Of a stretch of DNA of 64,000 bases, positions 41,633 through 53,985 are shown piece by piece. The position numbers were made by a program, and so were the translations under genes. The DNA is from Aestuariivirga litoralis. Lineage in GTDB: Bacteria > Pseudomonadota > Alphaproteobacteria > Rhizobiales > Aestuariivirgaceae. Numbering within the stretch: position 1 is the first letter of the stretch; each line of letters starts with the position of its first letter. The stretch is taken from positions 1,240,001 to 1,304,000 of the forward strand of contig NZ_WAHS01000001.1 of the NCBI RefSeq assembly GCF_015714715.1, written 5' to 3'. The notes under the pieces were generated by a model. That model was not told the DNA's origin. It made no database searches and saw only the letters and a list, made by a program, of their open reading frames with translations.

Positions 41633-43420
41633 TCATGTGCGGCGCGACAGCAGCCTGCGGAAAAACCCTTGGGGCTGCGGTTGGGGGACAGGTGCGGGCG
41701 GCCTAGTTTTCGGCGCAGTGCCCGTAAGCCAAAGCGGCAGATCTTCGCTCAACAGGATGCCCGGAATCTTGCAGACTTCGCGGAACTCTTCGATGAAGGG
41801 CGCATAATAGGCCTCTGCCGCATCACGCAATTCGTCCGGCAACGTGATTTCACGAGCGGCATTGCGCTTGCTGCTAATCAGCGACGGATTGAGCTCTGCC
41901 GGATGGGGACCTATTCCCAGCCACCTGGTCAACAGGGACATGACCTGCGCCGGTCGGCTTTCGATGTCATCGAAGAATACGATCTTGAGATTGCAGTCCT
42001 GCAGCACGTCGCGGTAGCGCTTGATGGTTGCCGCATAATCCGAGAAAGCGCGGGTATAAACGTCGAACATTTGATAGGCGACGACGTCCATATTCCTCTC
42101 AGGGTCATCGTCCATGATCTTGCGGGTTGCAGACCAGGCGCGGTCGATGGGGTTCCTGGCCAAGAACAGGAGCGGCCTGCCTTCGAGATAATACTGCGCG
42201 GCTCGGATCTCCCCTTCGCTCAGCAATGAATAGCTGGGAGACACATCGGCCGAGTATTCCTTGTCCTCGTGCAGAGAGAACAATTCGGCGTAGTTATCGA
42301 GGCTCCAGTCACGGGTGTAGATTTTCCACCAGTGTTTGTCCCTGCCGCCAAAAAACAGCCAGGATTTCCGTGCCAACCGGTCGTATGCCTTACGGTCCAA
42401 CACGCGGTTGCGCGGAAAACGGGCAAGGTAGTTGTACTCCTTGTTGCCCGGGAGCCAGAAACTCCCGTGCTCCTGGAGCGCCTTCGCAAGCCAAGTGGTT
42501 CCGGATCGCTGGGCGCCGATACAGATCAGGGTGGGATGCTTGAGCGGGATTTGCGTTTCAAGTGTTGTGCGGTCTTTGACAATGGCCGCTGACTTTGCGG
42601 GCTTAGGAGCAAGTTTCTGGGTGCTCTTGTTCACGGCCTGCGTATGTGCCGGGAAACAGAAGCCCACGACGCCCCAGGTTGGGTCGCGAAACAGCGGGCG
42701 GGCAAACCGCCGGCATTCGCCAAAACCAGGCACAAGATAGACTGGCTCAAACCTGTCGATTTCAGCCAGGGCATCCGCAGCACCCTTGTACTGGTGATTG
42801 CCTTCCCAAAGGCAATCATGGAACATGGCGAAGCCGCCTGACCCCAGCATGGGGCTGAAATAGGCGTAGTCGGTCATTACCGCATAGGCTGTGTTATCGC
42901 GATCAATGAACAGTGCATCGAGTTTTCGTTTGCCCAGCAACCGCGACATCTCGGACGCCGTGTCAATTTTCCGGGGGTCGCCCTTCAAAAAGATATAGTT
43001 TTGCCCCGACTTCAACCTGGATCGGATCATTGCATCGGCTGTTTCATCGGCGTTGGAAAAAACCCCGATCAGAAGGGCATCATCAGCAAGAAGGCTTGCT
43101 GCATATGCAAGGTTGCTGCGATCAGTCGTGCCGATTTCCGCATAGGTCCATTTTCCCTTTAACTTGCGGAAGGCGCGGACAATGTCTTGCATATAGGGTA
43201 CAGACTGCCCCTCAACGAGGAACTCATGGCGGATGGCGTCCGCCTCTGCGATTTCGTCCGCGGACAAGGCATCCTTGCAAATCTTCAACCCTTCCGGAAT
43301 TTCCCTGTAGGTTTCGAGAACGGGAGAAAACGGAGCGCCCATGCTGCGTTCCACGTCGCCAATGTCGGACCCGACAGACAGTGGCAATCCTGACGATTTT
43401 GGATCGTTCCCATTGTCCAT
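41633..43420 (-). CDS. Methyltransferase-like / sulfotransferase fusion protein
   Basis: A 595-residue two-domain protein. Residues 75-265 resemble a class I methyltransferase (Methyltransf_24 or cephalosporin-hydroxylase-like), with TYAEIGTTDRSNLAYAASLL in place of a glycine-rich motif I and a later LDALFIDRDNTA and FHDCLW. Residues 295-560 are a PAPS-dependent sulfotransferase: 5'-phosphosulfate loop GAQRSGTTWL at 302-311 and 3'-phosphate site ARNPIDRAWS at 422-431. A Pro-rich linker and basic tail end it. The ATG at 43420 (MDNGNDPKSSGLP) is chosen because the longer frame from 43468 would run through a terminator hairpin. Likely role: sulfation of a surface glycan or lipid; substrate unknown. 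Confidence 0.75.
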   Translation of the reverse strand: MDNGNDPKSSGLPLSVGSDIGDVERSMGAPFSPVLETYREIPEGLKICKDALSADEIAEADAIRHEFLVEGQSVPYMQDIVRAFRKLKGKWTYAEIGTTDRSNLAYAASLLADDALLIGVFSNADETADAMIRSRLKSGQNYIFLKGDPRKIDTASEMSRLLGKRKLDALFIDRDNTAYAVMTDYAYFSPMLGSGGFAMFHDCLWEGNHQYKGAADALAEIDRFEPVYLVPGFGECRRFARPLFRDPTWGVVGFCFPAHTQAVNKSTQKLAPKPAKSAAIVKDRTTLETQIPLKHPTLICIGAQRSGTTWLAKALQEHGSFWLPGNKEYNYLARFPRNRVLDRKAYDRLARKSWLFFGGRDKHWWKIYTRDWSLDNYAELFSLHEDKEYSADVSPSYSLLSEGEIRAAQYYLEGRPLLFLARNPIDRAWSATRKIMDDDPERNMDVVAYQMFDVYTRAFSDYAATIKRYRDVLQDCNLKIVFFDDIESRPAQVMSLLTRWLGIGPHPAELNPSLISSKRNAAREITLPDELRDAAEAYYAPFIEEFREVCKIPGILLSEDLPLWLTGTAPKTRPPAPVPQPQPQGFFRRLLSRRT

Positions 43421-43441
43421 CTGAAAAAGGCGTCCCCACGC

Positions 43442-43473
43442 AAAAAAGCAACGTGTGGTCACCCACACGTTGC
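43442..43473 (-). terminator. Rho-independent terminator after the large OmpA gene
   Basis: GCAACGTGTGG and CCACACGTTGC form a perfect 11-bp stem with a 4-nt loop, followed on the minus strand by six T residues (43442-43447). It ends the transcript of the OmpA-family gene and separates it from the sulfotransferase fusion gene. Confidence 0.85.
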
Positions 43474-43540
43474 GCCATTGTAATGTACTTAACCCTGCCA
43501 GATCAATGGTTCAGGTGGAGCAGTTGTTGGCGAGGCCGCC

Positions 43541-46030
43541 CTACTGCCCCTGCGCCAGCAGCGGTGTGATGCGCACCAGCGACACGCGGCGGTTTTCCGG
43601 TTCCGGATCAGCCGTCGGGATCTTCAGATATTCCTCGCCCAAGCCCACAGTGCGCAGGTTTTTGGCTGGAATATTGTAGTAGGTGGTCATCATCGTCTTC
43701 ACGCTTTCGGCGCGCAGGCGCGACAGCTTGGTATTGTAATCGGTCGAGCCTGCCGCATCGGTGTGGCCCTCGATCATGAACACTTCCTTGGGATACTTCG
43801 CCACGATCTGCTCGATCAGGCTGGCAAGGCCGTCGAGGTGTGACAGCTCCTCCTCGCGCACGAAGCCTTCATTGTAGCCGAAGTGGATGGTGTCCACTTC
43901 GATACGGGGCAGCGCGTCACGCAGGTAAGGATCGGTCGCGATGTCACGCACCGAATGCTCGCGCTTGGCCTTGTATTTGGGCGGCGGCGCTGCGGTGAGC
44001 ATGCGTTCCAGCGTGGCGTCATCGACTTCCGCAGCATAGGCATAACGCGGCTGGTCTTCATCCCAGTACTGGTCCGGATTGATCTCGATGTCATACTGTT
44101 CCTGCGACGCCTGGCGCTGCTTGGCGCGCTGCATGCGCTCCAGCTTCATGCGGTGGCGCAGGAATTCGCGGTCATAGGCCAGCGACTGGCGCCAGTAATC
44201 ACGGTAGCTCGGATCATACTGGTCGTCGGTGACGGCGTCGTCATAGACCTGAATACGGCGCTGCAATTCCGAAATCTGCAGGTCACGCGGCGGACGCCGG
44301 TCGCCCAGCACATCTTCCGGCGGCGTGTCGTTGGAAATGAAGTTGAGCTGGATGTTGAAGTTCAGCTTCGGGCCCGACGGCGGCGGCGGCGGTGGTGGTG
44401 GCGGAGGCGGAGCCTTGGTTACAGCGACAGCCTGTTCGGCGATCTGCTGCTGCACCTTCGGATCGGGCGGCGGGGCAGCGGCAGCCTGCTTTTGCTTTTC
44501 CGATTCTGCGTTGGCGAGGCGCTGGCGCAGCACTTCGCGTTCCTTCATCAGCTTGCCGCGCACGGCACGTTCAGTCTCCTGCGAGAGCTGGTTGGCGGCG
44601 AGAAGTTCGCGCACATCTTCAAGGTGCTTGCGCAAGTCGTCATCGCTCAGCTTGGTAAGATCGGACGCATCTGCCAAGTAGGTCTTGGCCTTCTGTTCGG
44701 CGGCGGGATCAACCGGATTGGCGTCCAGCTGCTCCACCTTCTTGGCATCGGGTGGCGGCGGTGCTGGCGGTGGCGGGGCCGGCGCCACATCGGCAGCTTT
44801 TTCCAGAGGCTTCGTGGGCGGCGCTGCAGGCGCCTCTTCAGCGGTCTTTTTGGGTGGCTTGGCGGATGGCGTTGCGCCAGCGTCGCTCTTGCCATCAGCG
44901 GCTTGGGCATCGGTCTTGCCATCGGCAGTGGCCGCGGGCTTCGCGTCTGATGCGGCCTTGGCATCGGCGGCGGCCTTCGCGTCAGCAGCTGCCTGCGCAT
45001 CTGCTGCAGCCTGAGCGTCGGCAGCAGCTTTCGCATCTGCTGCGGCCTTTTCATCGCCAGCAGCCTTGGCCTTGGCAGCAGCTTTTGCATCTGCAGCGGC
45101 CTGTGCATCGGCAGCGGCCTTGGCATCTGCTGCAGCCTGGGCATCGGCAGCGGCCTGCGCATCTTCAGCGGCCTTGGCTTTGGCTTCGGCAGCGGCCTTG
45201 GCGTCTTCCTTCATCTTGGCGAGCTTCTTGGCCTTGGCGGCGGCAGCGGCTTCCGCATCAGCGGCGGCTTTGGCATCAGCGGCAGCCTGGTCATCGACAG
45301 CCTGCGCCGGTTGTTCAGCCTGTTTGGGTGCTTCAGCCTTCTTCGGCTCTTCGGCCGGGGCACGCATGCCAATCTCGGCAACCGCGGCATTGGCCATGCC
45401 GACCAGCTTCACCCGCACATCCGGCGGCAAAGCGGGGTTGCCGGAAGCGCGGCGCAATTTCTTTTCATAGGCCTTGAGCTCATCCGGGCTCATCTGCGTG
45501 AGGTCCGGCTGCTCGTTCAAAAGCTTGGCCACTTCGGGCGGCAACTCAGCGGGTGCGGCATCCTGCGCGGGTTGCTCGGCCTGGGCCGGGGCTGCATCAG
45601 CGGGCGCATCCTGCTGGGCTTGAGCCAGTTTCAATTCTGGCTTGGCATTGCGCTTCATCTTGTTAGGCGCTGGCGCGGTGGTGGCTGTAGCGTCAGCGGC
45701 CTGATCCTGCTGCGGCTGAGCTTGAGCCGCCTGGCTGCGGGTATCGATCTCGGCCTTGGCCAGCTTGGTCTGTTCCAATAACTTGGCATGGACATCAGGC
45801 GGCAAGGCCAGCCCGTTCAGCGCCTGATGCAGGCGCATGTAGCGGCCCTTCAGCTCATTGTCGTCCATGTCCTTGACGTCGCGCGTGTCACCCAGGAGCT
45901 GCAGCAATGGCTTTGGCACGGCCACTTCGCCCTGATCCGTCGCCTGGGGGGCTTCTGCCTGTGCGAAGGCGTGAGCCGCCGGGAGAGAAAGTGCAATGCT
46001 GACAAGACTTGCCGCAAGCTTCAACTTCAT
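43541..46030 (-). CDS. Large OmpA-family protein with Ala-rich and repeated helical segments
   Basis: An 829-residue envelope protein. After a signal peptide (MKLKLAASLVSIALSLPAAHAFA) come two diverged copies of a roughly 60-residue helical unit (residues 41-98 and 164-223), a long Ala/Asp/Lys-rich TolA-like stretch (246-366), a Pro-rich segment, a third copy of the unit (444-505), a proline run, and a C-terminal OmpA domain (about 710-826; IEGHTDAAGSTDYNTKLSRLRAE, ENRRVSL). It probably spans the periplasm and holds peptidoglycan. An ATG at 46039 is an alternative start. A terminator follows the gene. Confidence 0.82.
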   Translation of the reverse strand: MKLKLAASLVSIALSLPAAHAFAQAEAPQATDQGEVAVPKPLLQLLGDTRDVKDMDDNELKGRYMRLHQALNGLALPPDVHAKLLEQTKLAKAEIDTRSQAAQAQPQQDQAADATATTAPAPNKMKRNAKPELKLAQAQQDAPADAAPAQAEQPAQDAAPAELPPEVAKLLNEQPDLTQMSPDELKAYEKKLRRASGNPALPPDVRVKLVGMANAAVAEIGMRAPAEEPKKAEAPKQAEQPAQAVDDQAAADAKAAADAEAAAAAKAKKLAKMKEDAKAAAEAKAKAAEDAQAAADAQAAADAKAAADAQAAADAKAAAKAKAAGDEKAAADAKAAADAQAAADAQAAADAKAAADAKAASDAKPAATADGKTDAQAADGKSDAGATPSAKPPKKTAEEAPAAPPTKPLEKAADVAPAPPPPAPPPPDAKKVEQLDANPVDPAAEQKAKTYLADASDLTKLSDDDLRKHLEDVRELLAANQLSQETERAVRGKLMKEREVLRQRLANAESEKQKQAAAAPPPDPKVQQQIAEQAVAVTKAPPPPPPPPPPPSGPKLNFNIQLNFISNDTPPEDVLGDRRPPRDLQISELQRRIQVYDDAVTDDQYDPSYRDYWRQSLAYDREFLRHRMKLERMQRAKQRQASQEQYDIEINPDQYWDEDQPRYAYAAEVDDATLERMLTAAPPPKYKAKREHSVRDIATDPYLRDALPRIEVDTIHFGYNEGFVREEELSHLDGLASLIEQIVAKYPKEVFMIEGHTDAAGSTDYNTKLSRLRAESVKTMMTTYYNIPAKNLRTVGLGEEYLKIPTADPEPENRRVSLVRITPLLAQGQ

Positions 46031-46128
46031 GATTGTCATTCCTGCCTCTGAATCAGAATCACGCAAACTGCGTGAGCCCGTATACCTTAATTGCTTGTAA
46101 GGCGAAATTCAGGCTGTAGTGGGATGAC

Positions 46129-46872
46129 TTAGAGGCGCCCTGCCTCAATGATGCGCTTCAGGAAGCCGCGCGTGCGCTCCATCTTCGGGGTGCCAAATAT
46201 CTGTTCCGGCGGGCCTTCTTCATGCACCTGGCCTTCGTAAAGAAAGCAGACCTTGGAGGCGACTTCCTTGGCAAAGCCCATTTCGTGGGTGGCGAGCAGC
46301 ATGGTCATGCCTTGGCTTGCAAGATCACGCACGATATTCAGCACTTCCGAGACAAGCTCTGGATCCAGTGCCGACGTGATCTCGTCCAGAAGCATTAGCT
46401 TCGGTTCCATCGCCAGCGCGCGCACAATGGCCACACGCTGCTGCTGGCCGCCGGAGAGGCGGTCAGGGAACGCTGTCGCCTTGGCTTCGAGGCCGATGCG
46501 CTTCAGCAGCACCATGGCCTTGGCCTCGGCTTCATCCTTCGACACGCCGAGAACCTTGCGGGGGGCGAGGGTGACATTTTCGAGCACCGACATATGCGGA
46601 AACAGGTTGTAGCTCTGGAACACAATGCCGACGCGCTGGCGCAGCTTGTTTACATCCACGCCACGGCCCGACACACGGTCACCCATCAGACGGATCTCGC
46701 CGCCCTGAATGCTTTCGAGCTGGTTGATGCAGCGCAGCAGCGTGGACTTGCCGCAACCGGATGGGCCGATCAGGCACACGACTTGATGCTCATTCACATT
46801 CAGGTCTAGCCCGCGCAGGATCTGCACCGGGCCGTAAGCCTTCTCGACCTTGGTCATTTCCAGAAATGCCAT
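46129..46872 (-). CDS. Polar amino acid ABC transporter, ATP-binding protein
   Basis: ATPase subunit of 247 residues, GlnQ/HisP type. Walker A is GPSGCGKST, the signature is LSGGQQQR, Walker B is LMLLDEITSALD, and the switch His is in LATHEMGFA. It closes a three-gene operon (binding protein, permease, ATPase) with 3-nt and 8-nt gaps. A weak stem-loop at 46059-46075 downstream may end the transcript. Confidence 0.92.
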   Translation of the reverse strand: MAFLEMTKVEKAYGPVQILRGLDLNVNEHQVVCLIGPSGCGKSTLLRCINQLESIQGGEIRLMGDRVSGRGVDVNKLRQRVGIVFQSYNLFPHMSVLENVTLAPRKVLGVSKDEAEAKAMVLLKRIGLEAKATAFPDRLSGGQQQRVAIVRALAMEPKLMLLDEITSALDPELVSEVLNIVRDLASQGMTMLLATHEMGFAKEVASKVCFLYEGQVHEEGPPEQIFGTPKMERTRGFLKRIIEAGRL

Positions 46873-46875
46873 GGT

Positions 46876-48060
46876 CTAGCCCCCTGCCTTCATGCGGGCA
46901 TTGTCACGTTCGACAAGCTTGTCCACAAGCCGCGCCTGCGGGATGGTGATGATGACGAACAGGAAGGCCACCACCGTCACCGCCGAAAGATTGAACGCGT
47001 TGGAGGCAATGATCTTGGACTGGTTGAAGGCGTCAGTCACGCCCAGCACCTGCACCAGGGCTGTATCTTTCTGCAGGCCGATAAAGTCATTCAGCAGCGG
47101 GGCCACGATGCGTCGCACGGCTTGCGGGACCACGACATGGCGCATGGTCTGCATATAGCTGAGGCCGAGGGAGCGCGATGCCATGAACTGGCTGTGGTGG
47201 ATGCTTTCAATGCCGGCACGGTACACTTCGGCAACATAGGCACCATAAGTCAAAGTCAGCGCGATTACGCACCACCAGATCACATCGATGCGGACGGCAG
47301 CGGCACGTTCATGCACATCCATTGCGCTGAGATCGACAAACATGCCGACAATGGGCGTTAAAATGATTTCAGAGATTCCGGATGTCGGAATGCCAAAGCC
47401 GATGAGGTAAAGCGTCACAATGGCCGGAAGGCCGCGGAACAGATCGCAATAGGCAATCGCCAGCGCGCGGATCGGGCGGCCAGCGCGGCCGGGCGCGAGA
47501 CGCGCCAGAGCAACGATCAGGCCCCAGACCAAAACCAGGATTTCAGCCACGACAAATATGAAAAGATTCTGGGTGAGGAAGCGCCAGGTTATCAGCCACC
47601 ATTTGTCACGGATCAATGGCAAGCGGAAGAACGTATCGCCCACGGCCACATTGTTCATCAACACAAAGCAGACGAAGGCCAGCAGAATGAGAGCGAAGAC
47701 GCCCCAGCCAAGTGTGATCTGCGCATATTCGCGCGCGTCCGCCGTTTCGATGCGGGCCTTGGTAATGTCTTTGGATGCCAGCGCCGAACGGGCGCGGCCT
47801 GCGCCAAACAGCGATTTCAGCGCCGGACGGAAAAGACTCGCCACGCAGAGAACCAGCACGGCGGCGATTGGCCAGAAGAAGCCGAACTCGGCCTGCATGT
47901 AGGAAAGCGCGTAATCAACGAGAAAAGCGGTGCCGATGGCGGCAGCGACGCAGACTGCGGCAAAGGCCACAGCGATCAGAGAGAGAAGGTCAGCCCTCTG
48001 ATGGAGGGATGATGCGCCGTCAGACGGCGCATCGCTCTTGATGTCAGGTGATTTTGCCAC
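46876..48060 (-). CDS. Polar amino acid ABC transporter, permease
   Basis: Inner-membrane subunit of 394 residues. The C-terminal half is a HisM/GlnP-type domain with the coupling-helix motif YMQTMRHVVVPQAVRRIVAPLLNDF-like EAA loop (near residue 310-335). The N-terminal 170 residues add three or four extra membrane segments, as in AapM/BztC-type permeases. Only one permease gene is present, so the transporter is probably a homodimer. It starts 8 nt after the binding protein gene. Confidence 0.88.
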   Translation of the reverse strand: MAKSPDIKSDAPSDGASSLHQRADLLSLIAVAFAAVCVAAAIGTAFLVDYALSYMQAEFGFFWPIAAVLVLCVASLFRPALKSLFGAGRARSALASKDITKARIETADAREYAQITLGWGVFALILLAFVCFVLMNNVAVGDTFFRLPLIRDKWWLITWRFLTQNLFIFVVAEILVLVWGLIVALARLAPGRAGRPIRALAIAYCDLFRGLPAIVTLYLIGFGIPTSGISEIILTPIVGMFVDLSAMDVHERAAAVRIDVIWWCVIALTLTYGAYVAEVYRAGIESIHHSQFMASRSLGLSYMQTMRHVVVPQAVRRIVAPLLNDFIGLQKDTALVQVLGVTDAFNQSKIIASNAFNLSAVTVVAFLFVIITIPQARLVDKLVERDNARMKAGG

Positions 48061-48068
48061 CTTTTAGA

Positions 48069-48911
48069 TCAGGGCTTCCAGACGGGAACCGAGGCGGGGT
48101 CTTTGCCCCAACTGGCAGCCAGATACTTGGCGCCCAGCTTGGTGATGGTTCCGTCATCCTTCATCGACTGGATGATCTTGTCGATGATGGGGTTGTTCGG
48201 GTTGCCCTTCTGGTAGATGCCGCCGTAGGTTTCGCCGGTCTGATACTGGCCGACAACCTTGTTGCCGCCCTTGCTCTCAACTTCCTGGGCGAGAACGATC
48301 GAGGTGTCGGTGATGGCGGCGTCAATCTGCTTGGCGCGCAGGGCGGCAAACATCGAGCCCTGGTCCGGATAGACTTGCGTGTTGGTGAGGCCGAGCTTGT
48401 CGGTGGCGAAGGCCATGCCGGTGGTGGATTGCTGCACGCCGACCTTCACCTTCTTGATGCTGTCTGCATCAACCGGTGCGTCGGCACGGGCGAGAACGCC
48501 AATGTCCGAGTTGAAGTAAGGTGTGGAGAAGTCGTGCACTTTCTTGCGCTCATCGGTGATCGAGATTTGCGAGAAGGCCACGTCGAAATCATGGGTCTGG
48601 CCAGCGATCAGCGGATCCCAATCGGTGTTGGCAACGACGAGCTTGTCATAGCCAGCGCGCCAGGCGATTTCGGCGGCCATGCAATATTCCATGCCGTCCT
48701 TGATGGTCTCCGGCGTGTCGCCATTCCACCAGACGGGGCCGGGCAGATTTGTTTCAACGGTGAACTGGCCGGCCTTGGCAGGCTTTTCAATTGGGAACGA
48801 ACCCTTCTTTCCAGTGACTTCACAATTGCCGATCATATCGGCCGCGGTGGCCGAGACGGCCATGGCCACAAGGCCAGCAGCAGCCAGAAGTGCGAGTTTT
48901 GCAATGTTCAT
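48069..48911 (-). CDS. Polar amino acid ABC transporter, periplasmic binding protein
   Basis: SBP_bac_3-family ligand-binding protein of 280 residues with a signal peptide (MNIAKLALLAAAGLVAMAVSATAA). It has the AGYDKLVVANTDWDPLIAGQTHDFDVAFSQISITDERKK layout of the lobe 1 binding site and VGVQQSTTGMAFA for lobe 2. Which amino acid is bound cannot be told. It is the first gene of the importer operon and is divergent from trhO. Confidence 0.9.
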   Translation of the reverse strand: MNIAKLALLAAAGLVAMAVSATAADMIGNCEVTGKKGSFPIEKPAKAGQFTVETNLPGPVWWNGDTPETIKDGMEYCMAAEIAWRAGYDKLVVANTDWDPLIAGQTHDFDVAFSQISITDERKKVHDFSTPYFNSDIGVLARADAPVDADSIKKVKVGVQQSTTGMAFATDKLGLTNTQVYPDQGSMFAALRAKQIDAAITDTSIVLAQEVESKGGNKVVGQYQTGETYGGIYQKGNPNNPIIDKIIQSMKDDGTITKLGAKYLAASWGKDPASVPVWKP

Positions 48912-49012
48912 GATGTTTTACTCCAAAAAACTAGATGTATGGATTTAAAGCCAAAGTTGCCCCGGGTGACAAGCGAATTGTTTTCAAACCGTCGCAAGAC
49001 TATGAGCCGGGA

Positions 49013-49933
49013 ATGTCAGGCCCGTACAAAATTGCTGCCTTTTATCGGTTTGCGCCGCTGCCGGATTTTCGGGCGTTGCAGCCACCGCTGCTGGACGCAC
49101 TGAAAGCCTTGGGCATTTGTGGCTCGGTGCTGCTTGCCGAAGAAGGCATCAACGGCACCATCGCTGGTCTGCCTGAAGAGATCGATCAAGCGTTGGGCGC
49201 CATCGCCAAGATTACCGCGATTTCATCTCTGGAGCCGAAATTTTCCTTCGCTGGCGACAAGCCATTCCGTCGGATGAAAGTGCGGCTGAAGAAAGAGATC
49301 GTGACCATCGGCAATGTGCGGGCCAATCCGAATGAAAAAGTCGGCACCTATGTGGAGCCCGCAGACTGGAATGCGCTGATCAGCGCGCCCGATGTGGTGG
49401 TAATCGACACCCGCAACGACTATGAATTCGGCGTGGGCACGTTCAAAGGCGCGCTTGATCCGCAAACCGAAAGCTTCAGTGAATTTCCCTTGTGGGTGCG
49501 CGAGAAGCTGAAGGCCAAGCCTGAAACGCGCATCGCCATGTTCTGCACAGGCGGCATTCGCTGCGAGAAGGCATCCGCCTTCATGTTGAATGAGGGCTTT
49601 GAGAATGTGTTTCACCTGAAGGGCGGGATTCTCAAATATCTGGAACAGGTGCCGCAGGAGCAGAGCCTGTGGGAAGGCGGCTGTTTCGTGTTTGATGAGC
49701 GCGTGGCCGTGGGCCATGGACTTGAAGTGATGGATTTCACCATGTGCCATGGCTGCCTGAAGCCGGTGTCGGCGGGAGACCGCTTGAGCCCTCTCTACGA
49801 AGAAGGCGTGTGCTGCCCTAGTTGTGCTGCGTCTCTCACACCGGAACAAAAGGCCTCCAACCGCGAACGCCAAAAGCAGGTCAACCTCGCCTCAAAGCGC
49901 GGCGCAAAACATTTGGGACCGGTGGAAGGTTAG
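49013..49933 (+). CDS. trhO: tRNA uridine(34) hydroxylase (rhodanese family)
   Basis: Oxygen-dependent enzyme that forms 5-hydroxyuridine at tRNA position 34, formerly YceA. I chose the ATG at 49013 ([15 protein letters not shown]), which matches the family N-terminus and gives 306 residues; the frame is open to 48935, but that part lies in the promoter of the divergent binding protein gene. The N-terminal domain carries [12 protein letters not shown], and the rhodanese domain has the active-site loop [14 protein letters not shown]-terminal CHGC/CCPSC set suggests Zn binding. Confidence 0.9.
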   Translation: MSGPYKIAAFYRFAPLPDFRALQPPLLDALKALGICGSVLLAEEGINGTIAGLPEEIDQALGAIAKITAISSLEPKFSFAGDKPFRRMKVRLKKEIVTIGNVRANPNEKVGTYVEPADWNALISAPDVVVIDTRNDYEFGVGTFKGALDPQTESFSEFPLWVREKLKAKPETRIAMFCTGGIRCEKASAFMLNEGFENVFHLKGGILKYLEQVPQEQSLWEGGCFVFDERVAVGHGLEVMDFTMCHGCLKPVSAGDRLSPLYEEGVCCPSCAASLTPEQKASNRERQKQVNLASKRGAKHLGPVEG

Positions 49934-49935
49934 CC

Positions 49936-51191
49936 TTGTCTGATTTGCCTCAATCGATGACTGAAATGGCGGAACGGGTGGTTTCTGCCCTGCCCCAGTT
50001 TCCGCGCCTGGCCGCGGTATTTCCCGCAACTTTCGCCAACACCTTCAGCACCACGCTGAAGTTAATGGAAGATGGCAGCACCTTTGTGATCACCGGTGAT
50101 ATTCCGGCGATGTGGCTGCGCGACAGCGCTGCGCAAGTGCGCCCCTATTTGCAGCTGGCGAAGCATGACTCGCAATTTGCAAAACTGATCGCCGGCGTGG
50201 TCAAGCGCCAGGTGGTCAATGTGCTGATTGATCCTTATGCCAATGCCTTCAACGAGGCGCCAAATGGCCATTGCTACAAGCGCGACGAGACGGATATGGG
50301 CCCGTGGATCTGGGAGCGGAAATACGAACTCGACTCGCTCTGTGCGCCCTTGCTGCTGGCGCATGACCTGTGGGCGGTGACGGGCGATGCAGGCCATATC
50401 GACCCGTTCTTCATGGCTGCGGCGCAAGTGATACTGGACACGATGGAGCGAGAGCAGCGCCACGAAAATTCATCTTACAGATTCCAGCGCGTCGATTGCC
50501 CGCCGACCGACACATTGGGCCATGATGGGCTGGGCAGCCCGGTGGGCTACACCGGCATGAGTTGGAGCGGGTTTCGTCCATCGGATGATAGCTGCCAGTA
50601 TCACTATCTGGTGCCGTCCAACATGATGGCCGTGGTGGCGCTGCAGAAGCTTGCAGCCCTTCCCGTTGTCGATGCAGCTTTGAAAAGCCGTGCGCTGAAG
50701 CTCGCTGGTGAAATTCGCACTGGCATCGAAACGCATGGCAAAGTGCAGCATCCGGAGTTCGGCGAAATCTATGCCTATGAAGTGGATGGGCTCGGTAATT
50801 CCAACCTGATGGACGACGCCAATGTGCCGTCGCTGCTGGCCATGCCTTATCTCGGCTATTGCGAGCCTGATGATCCCACTTACCTTGCCACGCGCGCCTT
50901 TGCGCTGAGCGCGGCGAACCCATTCTATTTTTCAGGCGTCGCCGCGCGCGGCATCGGCAGCCCGCATACACCGCCGAACTCCATCTGGCCGATCGCGCTC
51001 TGCATGCAGGGCCTCACATCAAGCTCGCGCGCTGAACAACTGGCGTTGCTGAGCACACTGCTCGAGACTGATGGGGGCACCGGCCTGATGCATGAGAGCT
51101 TCGACAAGGATGACCCGGCTCAGTTTACGAGGCCCTGGTTTGCCTGGGCCAATTCGCTGTTCGCAGATTTCGTGATGCAGGTGGCGGGCGT

Positions 51192-51195
<4 letters not shown>
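49936..51195 (+). CDS. Glycoside hydrolase family 125 (exo-alpha-1,6-mannosidase-like)
   Basis: A 419-residue protein of the former DUF1237, now GH125. Marks are [19 protein letters not shown], the [30 protein letters not shown] region, [24 protein letters not shown] and a late [12 protein letters not shown] with the likely general base Glu. There is no signal peptide, so it acts in the cytoplasm. The TTG at 49936 has GGAAGG upstream and lies 2 nt after trhO; the ATG at 49957 is the alternative. Family members known to me are mainly from Firmicutes, Bacteroidetes and fungi. Confidence 0.85.
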
Positions 51196-53903
<2,708 letters not shown>

Positions 53904-53985
53904 CAGGAATTTGTGCGCCGCAACATTACGGGAGTCAAGAGTGCTGCATTTGCGTGGGCGATGACAAACCGTTAAGGAGCGCGCC

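Noticed and set aside
43883-44950. Long plus-strand reading frame (355 codons) opposite the large OmpA gene
   Set aside because: It mirrors the repetitive Ala/Pro-rich coding strand and gives an Arg/Leu/Gly-rich product without signal or domain.
44940-45300. Short repeated DNA units resembling a tandem-repeat or CRISPR array
   Set aside because: They are degenerate Ala-Asp-Ala-Lys/Gln codons of the OmpA-family protein, with no constant repeat length and no spacers.
46059-46075. Stem TCACGCA/TGCGTGA as terminator of the ABC importer operon
   Set aside because: Only 7 bp with a 3-nt loop and a broken T-run; mentioned with the ATPase gene but not listed as a terminator.
48935-49012. N-terminal extension of trhO from an earlier ATG
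   Set aside because: The added residues do not match the family N-terminus and lie in the promoter spacer of the divergent binding protein gene.
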